NCBI GenBank assembly: GCA_041919675.1
Contig: JAYRTJ010000014.1
Location: forward strand, 1-48,292
Length of the DNA: 48,292 nucleotides
Origin: SHVO01 sp041919675
GTDB lineage: Bacteria > Pseudomonadota > Alphaproteobacteria > Rhodospirillales > Rhodospirillaceae
Direction of reading: 5' to 3'
The notes under the pieces are model-generated. The model ran no database searches. It saw only the letters and a list, made by a program, of their open reading frames with translations, and was not told the DNA's origin. A program made the translations under genes and the position numbers. Each line of letters begins with the position of its first letter. The stretch's first letter is position 1. Below are positions 7,238-15,477 of this stretch, piece by piece.

Positions 7238-8464
7238 TTACGGATAAGCCTTGCGGTCCACCGCGACGCCTTTGAGATAGACGGCGTTGATCTTGCGGGT
7301 GTTCTTGATGTCGTCGACCGGGTTGGCGTCGAGCACGAGGATATCCGCCGTTTTGCCAACGGCAATCGTGCCCGCGTCGGGGATGCGCAGGAACTTGGCG
7401 GCGTCGCCGGTGGCCGCGACCAGCACCTTCATATTGGACATGCCGGCCAGCGCCATGTCTTCCATTTCAAAGTGCGGGGCGTAAGGCGTGTTGCCGTCGG
7501 TGCCCATGACAATGGTCGTGCCCGCGTCCGAGATCTTCTTCAAGTTACGGGCCTGGATGGCGTGGCCGGCGGCGGTCTGCGGATTGGCCTTGTTGCCTTC
7601 CTCGACCTTGGCGTATTCGGCGGCCGGAAGCGCGGCTTTCAGCCAGGACACATCGGCCACGGCCCCGCGCGCGCCCATGTTCGGGTTCTGCACAAAGCCC
7701 TTCTTGGCTTTGAGAAGGGTCATGAACTCATCGTCCACGTCGGTGTCGCGCGGCAGGTGGGCGAAGGCGTCGATGCCCGCCTTAAGCAGACCCTTCGCAT
7801 CGACGACGTCGAAGATGTGCGCGGTGACGCGCAGGTTCTTCTTGTGCGCTTCCTCGATGATCGGACCATAGAGCTCCGGCGTGAGCTTCTTGTATTTCTC
7901 GTCGCGGTCGTCGACCCAAATCTTGATGAGATCGACGTTGCGCGTGGCCTGTTCGTCCACGGCCTTCACGCCATCGGCAGCCGTATCGATCCAATAGGCT
8001 TCACCGCCGCGGCCCGGCTCCGGGCGGGTGATGCCGCGGCCAGCGTAGAAGTAGCGCGGCGAGGCCGCGGGCTGCGCGAGGCGGTACTGGTGCGGCGGCT
8101 CGGTATTGTCGACACCCATGCTCATGGCGGCGCTGATGCCGAAGTAGGCGCGGCGCTTCATATCGGCGTCGATGCCGTCCTTGGTCTGGCTGAGGTGCAC
8201 ATGCGTGTCGATGAGAGTCGGCATGATGGTCTTGCCCTTGGCGTCGACGCGGGTTGCCCCGGCCGGCGCTTTCACGCCGGCCGCGGGGCCGACTTGCGTG
8301 ATCTTGCCGCCTTCGACGACGACGGTGGCGTTCTCGATCGGCGCGCTGCCGTCGCCGACGATGACGCGGCCGCCTTCAAACACAACGTTCTGCGCGAATG
8401 CAGGCGCAGCCATGCCCATGGCGGCGGCAATGGCGATCGCGGCGGTCATATTCAGATGTCGCAT
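7238..8464 (-). CDS. Secreted amidohydrolase-family protein
   Basis: A 408-residue metal-dependent hydrolase of the amidohydrolase superfamily. A signal peptide is clear (hydrophobic AAIAIAAAMGMAAPAFA, cleavage after AFA near residue 24), so it acts in the periplasm or outside. The metal motif DTHVHLS is near residues 85-91. AHIFDV and FAHLPRD supply further histidines, and MGTDGNTPYAPHFEME near residue 330 supplies the catalytic aspartate. The C-terminal GTIAVGKTADILVLDANPVDDI is the closing beta domain typical of imidazolonepropionase/prolidase-like members. The substrate is unknown; secreted relatives include Xaa-Pro dipeptidases. A strong GGAGGAGGAGGG precedes the ATG. It appears to be a single-gene unit. 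Confidence 0.88.
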   Translation of the reverse strand: MRHLNMTAAIAIAAAMGMAAPAFAQNVVFEGGRVIVGDGSAPIENATVVVEGGKITQVGPAAGVKAPAGATRVDAKGKTIMPTLIDTHVHLSQTKDGIDADMKRRAYFGISAAMSMGVDNTEPPHQYRLAQPAASPRYFYAGRGITRPEPGRGGEAYWIDTAADGVKAVDEQATRNVDLIKIWVDDRDEKYKKLTPELYGPIIEEAHKKNLRVTAHIFDVVDAKGLLKAGIDAFAHLPRDTDVDDEFMTLLKAKKGFVQNPNMGARGAVADVSWLKAALPAAEYAKVEEGNKANPQTAAGHAIQARNLKKISDAGTTIVMGTDGNTPYAPHFEMEDMALAGMSNMKVLVAATGDAAKFLRIPDAGTIAVGKTADILVLDANPVDDIKNTRKINAVYLKGVAVDRKAYP

Positions 8465-8584
8465 GTGGGTCCCTCCTCCTCCGGAAAAATAGAAGGGAGC
8501 ACTTTAGCGGATTTGGGGGGGTGGGGAAGATGGCGCGGAATGTAACTTTAATGGTGTTTGGGGCCTCGAAGCCCCTTACCCCAG

Positions 8585-8608
8585 CCCTCTCCCGCAAGCG
8601 GGAGAGGG
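8585..8608. repeat. Palindromic intergenic repeat CCCTCTCCCGC-AA-GCGGGAGAGGG
   Basis: An 11-bp perfect inverted repeat with an AA loop. This sequence type is a common dispersed intergenic palindrome in proteobacterial genomes. It sits in the 223-base gap between the AEC carrier and the amidohydrolase, 32 bases from the AT-rich palindrome. There is no U run, so a terminator role is uncertain. Confidence 0.6.
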
Positions 8609-8640
8609 GAGCGCGTGGCAGCGGAGGCCGGCGCGAGCGA

Positions 8641-8661
8641 AAATTATATCAGATATAATTT
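8641..8661. repeat. 21-bp AT-rich palindromic repeat, copy 1
   Basis: AAATTATATC-A-GATATAATTT, a perfect palindrome around one central base, in strongly GC-rich flanks. An identical copy is at 47860-47880, and two near-identical copies lie at 45221-45241 and 45262-45282. This one is 27 bases after the stop of the AEC carrier gene. Function is unknown: it may be a protein-binding site or a small REP-like element. Confidence 0.8.
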
Positions 8662-8687
8662 CGCGACTTGCACGGCGTCCGCCGCCT

Positions 8688-9572
8688 CTATTGGCCGTGG
8701 AGGACGAATCCCATCAGCACCGGGAGCAAGATGAAGGCCGCCAGCGTCGAAAGCACGACCATGGCGCCGACTTCTTCGTGTTTGCCGCCGTAGCGCAGGG
8801 CGAAGAGAAAAGAGAACACGGCGGTGGGCATCGAGGATTGGATGAGCACCACGCCGCGCACGGGGCCTTCGAGGCCGAAGGCCGCCACCAGTCCGAGCGC
8901 GACGGCAAAGCCGAGACCGAGGCGCAAGAGAGACAGCACGAGGCTGCGCGTGAAGGTGACGATGCGAAGCTGGGCCAGCGAGGTGCCGAGGGACATGAGC
9001 ATCAGGGGGATGACCATGCGGCCCAGGGTATCGGTGGAGTTCATGATCCACGCGGGCGGGGTCACGTCGGCGAAAAGCAGGGTCAGCGCGACGGCGATGC
9101 TCCAGAGGATCGGATTGCGCAGAAGGATCATCGGGTGCATGTGGCCCGAGGCGACGCCCTGCCCCACGGTGAACTGCACGATGGTCATGGCGCAGAAGAA
9201 CGCGATGGCCAACGAAAGGCCGGTTTCACCAAAAGCAAGAAGGCAGAGCGGCAGGCCCATGTTGCCGGAGTTGGGGAACACCAGCGCCGGCCAATAGGTG
9301 CGCAGATCCATGCGCGCGAGTTTGAGGCCGACGGCGGCGATGACGCCGACGCAGGCCAGCATGCTGAGGCCGACCACCGCGATCTCGGCCAGCGCGCCCG
9401 GCTCGGGGCGGCGGGTCAACAAGGTCGAGAACAACAGGCACGGCGAGCCGACGTTCAGGATGATGTCGGTGATGGTGTTGTTGTCGAAGGGCATGCGCAG
9501 GCGCACCCAAGCAAAGCCGATGGCGGCCATGACCAGGACCGGTGCGATGATGGTGAAGATTTGTTGAAGCAA
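8688..9572 (-). CDS. AEC (auxin efflux carrier) family transporter
   Basis: A 294-residue ten-helix permease. The N-terminal segment FTIIAPVLVMAAIGFAWVRL and the FPNSGNMGLPLCLLAFG motif near residue 100 are characteristic of AEC/MdcF-type carriers, as is VLIQSSMPTAVFSFLFA in the second half. Bacterial members move malonate, malate or other organic anions; the substrate here is unknown. No ATG is available: the likely start is a TTG at 9572, only 26 bases from the divergent hprK GTG. No operon partner is visible. Confidence 0.87.
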   Translation of the reverse strand: MLQQIFTIIAPVLVMAAIGFAWVRLRMPFDNNTITDIILNVGSPCLLFSTLLTRRPEPGALAEIAVVGLSMLACVGVIAAVGLKLARMDLRTYWPALVFPNSGNMGLPLCLLAFGETGLSLAIAFFCAMTIVQFTVGQGVASGHMHPMILLRNPILWSIAVALTLLFADVTPPAWIMNSTDTLGRMVIPLMLMSLGTSLAQLRIVTFTRSLVLSLLRLGLGFAVALGLVAAFGLEGPVRGVVLIQSSMPTAVFSFLFALRYGGKHEEVGAMVVLSTLAAFILLPVLMGFVLHGQ

Positions 9573-9598
9573 GGGCGGCTCTTGCGCGGGAAGCCAAA

Positions 9599-10084
9599 GT
9601 GGAAGAAAGGCTTATCACATCGCCGCCGGTGATTGACAGGGGAGCGCCCGCCCCTCACCCTCAAAGCATGGCACTTCACGGGACCTGCGTGAGCATTGGA
9701 CGGACCGGCGTGTTGATCAGGGGCGCATCAGGGGCGGGAAAGTCGGACCTGGCGCTGCGCCTGATCGACCGGGGCGCCGTATTGGTCGCCGACGACTATT
9801 GCGATGTAGCCGTGGAGAACGGCGCGGTGGTGCTGTCGGCGCCAACGGCCATCGCGGGGCGGATGGAAGTGCGCGGGCTGGGGATCGTTCCCGTCAAACA
9901 TCATTCTTCCGCGCGGCTGGGTTTGATCGTCGATCTCGCGCACGGCGACACGATCGAGCGGCTGCCGGAGAAAACCACGGAAGACCTGAACGGCGTCGCG
10001 GTGCATTGGATGTGCGTCGATCCCGCACATGCGTCCGCCGACGCCAAAGTGCGCATGGCGGTCGCGACCCTGGAACAGTCATGA
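9599..10084 (+). CDS. hprK: HPr kinase/phosphorylase, short alphaproteobacterial form
   Basis: A 161-residue protein matching only the C-terminal catalytic domain of HprK. Walker A GASGAGKS is at residues 42-49, LVADDYCDV follows, and the HPrK signature is in MEVRGLGIVPVKH. It phosphorylates HPr on serine and removes the phosphate. The N-terminal domain of Firmicutes HprK is absent, which is normal in alphaproteobacteria. The start is probably the GTG at 9599 (GGGAAG five bases upstream); an ATG at 9668 (MALHGTCVSIG) is an alternative. Its stop overlaps the rapZ start by four bases (ATGA). Its presumed target HPr lies 1.7 kb downstream. Confidence 0.93.
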   Translation: MEERLITSPPVIDRGAPAPHPQSMALHGTCVSIGRTGVLIRGASGAGKSDLALRLIDRGAVLVADDYCDVAVENGAVVLSAPTAIAGRMEVRGLGIVPVKHHSSARLGLIVDLAHGDTIERLPEKTTEDLNGVAVHWMCVDPAHASADAKVRMAVATLEQS

Positions 10085-11001
10085 GCGATGTGAAGAAGCC
10101 CCGTGGCCCGTTGAAGGTCGTGATCGTCACCGGCATGTCGGGGGCGGGGAAAAGTCTGGCCTTGCGCGCGCTGGAAGACGCGGGCTTCGAGACCGTGGAC
10201 AACCTGCCGCTGGCGCTGCTGAGTTCCTTCGCCGCCGGGCATGATCATGGACCGGTGGCCATCGGGGTCGATGTGCGCACGCGCGACTTCGACGGGCCGG
10301 GGCTGATGTCGCGCATCTCGGCCCTCAGGCGCGACGAGGCGCTGTCCATCGATCTCGTGTTCCTGGACAGCGACACGGAGATCCTGCAGCAGCGCTATAC
10401 GGAATCGCGGCGCCCTCATCCGCTGGCCGACGACTTGCCGGTCGCCGTGGCCATCGACACCGAGCGCCGTTTGATCTCGTCGTTGCGCGAACACGCAGAC
10501 CTGGTGATCGACACGTCGCGGCTTGCGTCGGCCGACTTGAAGCGCATCCTGATGGGGCAGTTCGGCGGGCCGGGCAAACGCCCCTTGCGAATCTTCCTCA
10601 CCTCGTTCGGCTATCGGAACGGCCTGCCGCGCGACGCGGACCTGGTGTTCGACGTGCGCTTTTTGAAGAACCCGCATTATGTGCCGGAGCTGAAGCCGAA
10701 GACCGGCCTCGATCGCGCCGTCGGCGCCTACATCGAAGAGGACCCGGCGCTGGCGCCGTTCCTCGGGCGTCTCACCGCCCTCTTGGAACCGCTGCTGCCG
10801 CTCTATGAAGCGGAAGGCAAAAGCTATCTGACCATCGCGATTGGATGCACCGGCGGCCAGCATCGCTCCGTCTACACCGTAGAACGGTTAAAATCCTGGC
10901 TGACGGAGCGGGGAGTCGCCAGCGAGGCCCGCCATAGGGATATCCATACAAATCCTACGGCCGCCATATCCACGCCCACAGGTAGCGTAACTGCTGGGTA
11001 A
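10081..11001 (+). CDS. rapZ: RNase adapter / GTPase RapZ
   Basis: A 306-residue RapZ (YvcJ) protein. The N-terminal P-loop GMSGAGKS is near residues 18-25. The conserved LRIFLTSFGYRNGLPRDADL and DVRFLKNPHYVPEL blocks follow, with the C-terminal signature GCTGGQHRSVYTVERL. In enterobacteria RapZ guides RNase E to the sRNA GlmZ and so sets GlmS level. That RNA partner is not expected in alphaproteobacteria, where the role is less clear. The start at 10081 is fixed by the ATGA overlap with hprK. The last 20 or so residues (EARHRDIHTNPTAAISTPTG) extend past the family core and look disordered. Confidence 0.95.
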   Translation: MSDVKKPRGPLKVVIVTGMSGAGKSLALRALEDAGFETVDNLPLALLSSFAAGHDHGPVAIGVDVRTRDFDGPGLMSRISALRRDEALSIDLVFLDSDTEILQQRYTESRRPHPLADDLPVAVAIDTERRLISSLREHADLVIDTSRLASADLKRILMGQFGGPGKRPLRIFLTSFGYRNGLPRDADLVFDVRFLKNPHYVPELKPKTGLDRAVGAYIEEDPALAPFLGRLTALLEPLLPLYEAEGKSYLTIAIGCTGGQHRSVYTVERLKSWLTERGVASEARHRDIHTNPTAAISTPTGSVTAG

Positions 11002-11004
11002 ACC

Positions 11005-11029
11005 ACCTAAGGCGCGATGCGCCTTAGGT
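11005..11029 (+). terminator. Stem-loop after rapZ
   Basis: An 11-bp perfect stem ACCTAAGGCGC / GCGCCTTAGGT with a 3-base loop begins four bases after the rapZ stop. No strong U run follows (TATTGATT), so it may be a weak terminator or an mRNA-stabilising hairpin. The rest of the 242-base gap to the EIIA gene shows no gene. Confidence 0.5.
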
Positions 11030-11243
11030 TATTGATTGGCCGCATTTTGGCCGGCCGAACCGGTCTCCACTTCGGCCTAAAATGCTCCTCCAACTTCATT
11101 ACCAACTAGCTGTCGCTTCCGGCCCGGCCATTGGCTAAGCTGCGCCGCCTTTCATACCCCGACGGCCCGGCCCATCAGCGCCCGCCGCTCCTGGTTGAAG
11201 TCGGCGCCCGCTTCGAAGTTTTAGGGATACACGTCTTACCTCC

Positions 11244-11684
11244 ATGCCCGTCTCGCAACCCCTGATCGGATTGGTGCTCGTCACACACGGGCGTCTGGCT
11301 CTCGAACTCGTCGCCGCGATGGAACATGTGGTGGGCCCGCAGTCGCAGGTCGCCACCGTGTGCATCGGCCCCGAGGACGACATGGAAAAGCGGCGCGCGG
11401 ACATCGTGAAGGCCGTCGAGACGACCAATGCCGGCTCGGGCGTGGTGCTGCTGACGGACATGTTCGGCGGCACGCCGTCGAACCTCGCGATCTCGATCAT
11501 GGACACCGCGCCGGTCGAAGTCATCGCGGGGGTCAATCTGCCGATGCTGATCAAGCTGGCGTCGGTGCGCGCCACCGAAACCCTGCAGACGGCCGTGGCG
11601 CATGCGCAAGATGCCGGACGCAAGTACATCAACGTCGCCTCCTCGCTTCTCGCGCAGGAAGGCCCGCGCAAGAAGTCGGTCTAG
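11244..11684 (+). CDS. PTS EIIA component, mannose-class fold (regulatory)
   Basis: A 146-residue EIIA(man)-type protein. The phospho-accepting histidine is H15 in IGLVLVTHGRLA, and the second family block is VVLLTDMFGGTPSNLAI. The C-terminus ends soon after the domain, with no EIIB fused. No EIIB, EIIC or EIID gene lies in the window, so this is a signalling EIIA of the permease-less alphaproteobacterial phosphotransferase system. It should receive phosphate from HPr. In relatives, the EIIA(man)-type protein (often called ManX or PtsM) sits in this same hprK-HPr-EI order. Confidence 0.92.
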   Translation: MPVSQPLIGLVLVTHGRLALELVAAMEHVVGPQSQVATVCIGPEDDMEKRRADIVKAVETTNAGSGVVLLTDMFGGTPSNLAISIMDTAPVEVIAGVNLPMLIKLASVRATETLQTAVAHAQDAGRKYINVASSLLAQEGPRKKSV

Positions 11685-11746
11685 CGCCTTCCGGCGCCCC
11701 AATTTTCAAACTGGGACTTTTCGCAACCTTTAGGATTTGAACCGGC

Positions 11747-12019
11747 ATGAGCGAACTCACGCGCACCGTGGAGATCCGCAATACCAAAGGCCTTCATGCG
11801 CGCGCCGCGGCGAAGTTCTGCAAGACCGCCGGCCAGTTCGACGCCGAGATCCGCGTCTCGCGCGGCGAGAACGACGTGTCGGGCAGCTCCATTATGGGCT
11901 TGATGATGCTGGCGGCGGCGATCGGATGTTCGATCGAGATCCGCACCAGCGGCCCCGATGCAGAGAAAGCCATGGACGCGCTGACAGCCCTGGTGAACAA
12001 CAAGTTCGATGAAGAATAG
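11747..12019 (+). CDS. ptsH: Phosphocarrier protein HPr
   Basis: A 90-residue HPr. The catalytic histidine is H17 in TKGLHARAAAKF, and S48 just before IMGLMMLAA is the HprK-target serine position. Both sites fit dual control by enzyme I and HprK. The gene lies 62 bases after the EIIA gene and overlaps the enzyme I start by 11 bases. With no sugar permease nearby, its output is regulatory, and the nitrogen-type name NPr is also used for such proteins. Confidence 0.94.
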   Translation: MSELTRTVEIRNTKGLHARAAAKFCKTAGQFDAEIRVSRGENDVSGSSIMGLMMLAAAIGCSIEIRTSGPDAEKAMDALTALVNNKFDEE

Positions 12020-13793
12020 GCCGGCGAAAGAGGCTTCAGGCTCTCATCGCGGCGAGCGCACTTTCGAAGGTGTGGCCGCCGGCGCCGGGGTCGCGCTGGG
12101 CGTGGTTCACCGTCATGACTCTCACGCCGTGGTTCAGGTGCGCGAGCGGCGCATTCCGGCGGCGAAAGTGCGCGCCGAACAGCACCGCGTGCTCGAAGCC
12201 GCCGCCGAAGCGGCGAGCCGCATCGAGGCCCTGCAGAGCCGCGCCAAGCGCATGGCGGGTGCGGCCGGTGAAGAAGTCGGCTACCTGCTCGAGGCCTACC
12301 ACCAGATGCTGGGCGGGTCGCGCCTGCTGCGCGGCGTGCAGAAAAGAATCACGACGGACCGCATCAACGCCGAAGCGGCGGTGATGAAGGAGATCGGCCT
12401 GATGGCCGAGGCCTTCGCGGCCATGGACGACCGGTATTTGGCGGCGCGCATCGCCGATATCCGCGAAGTCGGCCGCCGGCTGGTGGAGAGCCTGGGCGGA
12501 AAGGACGTCGAGACGGGCCTGGACGATCTGCCGGTGAACGCGGTGATCGTGGCCGATGAGCTTTCGCCCGCCGATACGGCGCTTCTGGATCCGAAGCGCG
12601 TCGCGGGCATCACGACTGTTTTGGGCGGCGTGGAGAGTCACACCGCCATTGTCGCCCGCAGCCTGGGTTTGCCGGCGGTCGTCGCGCCGCCTGAAGTGCT
12701 GGCCGCCGCCGAGAACGGCAATGAGATCATCATCGACGGCACGGCGGGGCGCGTGATCGTGAACCCGGGGGCCGCGACCCTCGCCAAGTACAAGAAGCGC
12801 CGCGCGGCGTTCCTGCGTTCGCAGCAGTCGCTGAAAAAGCTGAAGGGCGTGCCGGCGGTGACGCGCGACGGGTTCCGCGTGCATCTGCACGCCAATATGG
12901 AACTGCCCAACGAAATCCCCGGCGTGCTGGCGGCGGGCGCCGAGGGTATAGGCCTGTTCCGCAGCGAGTTCATGTTCATGAACCGCGGCAGCCTGCCGAG
13001 CGAAGAAGAGCAGTTCGCGGAACTGGCTCAAGTCGTGAAGAAAATGGGCGGACGGCCCGTCACCGTGCGCACCTTGGACGTGGGCGCCGACAAGTTGGGT
13101 GAAGCGGTGGGCCTGAAGCCCGGCCCGAACCCTGCGCTCGGCCTGCGCGCGATCCGCTTCTCACTGACGCGGCGCAAGCTGCTTCTGACCCAACTGTCGG
13201 CGATCCTGCGCGCGGGCGCCCTCGGACCGGTGCGGATCCTCTTGCCCATGGTGTGCACGGTCCTCGAGATCAAACAGGTGCGCCGGATAATGGCGCGCGT
13301 GGCGGCGACCTTGAAGCGCAAGGGCGTCAAGATCGCCGATCCCTTGCCGCCGCTGGGCATCATGATCGAGATCCCGGGCGCGGCCCTGGCCGCGGATGCC
13401 TTGGCCCGGGAGGCGGACTTCTTCGCCCTCGGCACCAACGACCTGACCCAATATACCCTCGCCATCGACCGCACCGACGAGCAGGTGGCGTATCTGTACA
13501 ATCCGCTGCACCCGGCCGTGCTGCGCCTGATCCAGTTCACGGCGGAAGCCGCCTCGGCGGCGCGCATCCCTGTGTCCGTATGCGGGGAGATGGCCGGGGA
13601 CGAGCGCATGACGCCCATTCTGCTGGGCTTCGGCATTACCGAACTCTCCATGAACCCGGTCAGCCTGCCCCGGGTGAAGAAACGCATCCTGGAGCTGAAC
13701 CTGGCGTCCATCAGCGGCCAGGTGCGCCGGATGACCGCGGAGTCCGACCCGGCCCGCCTCAAAGCGGTGGTGGACGGGCTGAGCCGCGCCTAG
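12009..13793 (+). CDS. ptsI: PTS enzyme I (PEP-protein phosphotransferase)
   Basis: A 594-residue enzyme I. It takes phosphate from PEP and passes it to HPr. The phospho-histidine is H211 in GGVESHTAIVARSLGLP. The PEP-binding barrel shows GIGLFRSEFMFMNR, the TLDVGADK block, IMIEIPGAAL, FALGTNDLTQYTLA and the active-site cysteine in VSVCGEMAGD. There is no N-terminal GAF domain, so it is not a PtsP-type enzyme. The ATG overlaps the HPr gene in another frame, which suggests translational coupling. Together with HPr, EIIA and HprK it completes the phosphorylation chain. Confidence 0.95.
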   Translation: MKNRPAKEASGSHRGERTFEGVAAGAGVALGVVHRHDSHAVVQVRERRIPAAKVRAEQHRVLEAAAEAASRIEALQSRAKRMAGAAGEEVGYLLEAYHQMLGGSRLLRGVQKRITTDRINAEAAVMKEIGLMAEAFAAMDDRYLAARIADIREVGRRLVESLGGKDVETGLDDLPVNAVIVADELSPADTALLDPKRVAGITTVLGGVESHTAIVARSLGLPAVVAPPEVLAAAENGNEIIIDGTAGRVIVNPGAATLAKYKKRRAAFLRSQQSLKKLKGVPAVTRDGFRVHLHANMELPNEIPGVLAAGAEGIGLFRSEFMFMNRGSLPSEEEQFAELAQVVKKMGGRPVTVRTLDVGADKLGEAVGLKPGPNPALGLRAIRFSLTRRKLLLTQLSAILRAGALGPVRILLPMVCTVLEIKQVRRIMARVAATLKRKGVKIADPLPPLGIMIEIPGAALAADALAREADFFALGTNDLTQYTLAIDRTDEQVAYLYNPLHPAVLRLIQFTAEAASAARIPVSVCGEMAGDERMTPILLGFGITELSMNPVSLPRVKKRILELNLASISGQVRRMTAESDPARLKAVVDGLSRA

Positions 13794-13821
13794 GAGGCCC
13801 TTAACACTCCTGAAGCCCGAG

Positions 13822-13850
13822 TTGCCGGGTTGCGCGGCGACTGGTATATG
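13822..13850 (+). promoter_or_regulatory. Predicted sigma-70 promoter of ahcY
   Basis: TTGCCG at 13822-13827 and TATATG at 13845-13850 are separated by exactly 17 bases. They lie in the 110-base gap between enzyme I and ahcY. The predicted transcript would have a leader of about 47 bases ending in an AGGAG ribosome site. Confidence 0.5.
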
Positions 13851-13903
13851 GCGCGGCCTTATTCGCAACTCTCGCCGGCGATCCCGGAAACAGGAGAAAA
13901 TCA

Positions 13904-15301
<1,398 letters not shown>

Positions 15302-15309
15302 TATCCGGC

Positions 15310-15430
15310 CGGCTGTCGCCCACGGGCGACACCCCCCCAAACCCGCCGGTTATTAATCAGGTTTGTTGGGTGGGGTGGTTTTGTGGCGACCCGGNNNNNN
15401 NNNNGGGCGGGCGCCCTGGGGCGACAGCCG
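15310..15430. other. Palindrome-rich intergenic region with assembly gap
   Basis: Ten N occupy 15395-15404. A hairpin TGTCGCCC-AC-GGGCGACA lies at 15314-15331 just after the ahcY stop. The 12-base CGGCTGTCGCCC at 15310-15321 also recurs inverted at 15419-15430 beyond the gap, and a related GGCGACCCGG abuts the gap. The real sequence and length between the arms are unknown. The hairpin may be the ahcY terminator, though C rather than U follows it. I see no gene in 15302-15477. Confidence 0.6.
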
Positions 15431-15477
15431 CCAATTCCGGCGGTATCTTCCTCAGATTGGTAGGGTGAGGAGTTTCG

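Noticed and set aside
13797..13903. SAH or SAM riboswitch ahead of ahcY
   Set aside because: The conserved riboswitch core and pseudoknot strands are not visible in this 107-base leader; only a promoter and a ribosome site are.
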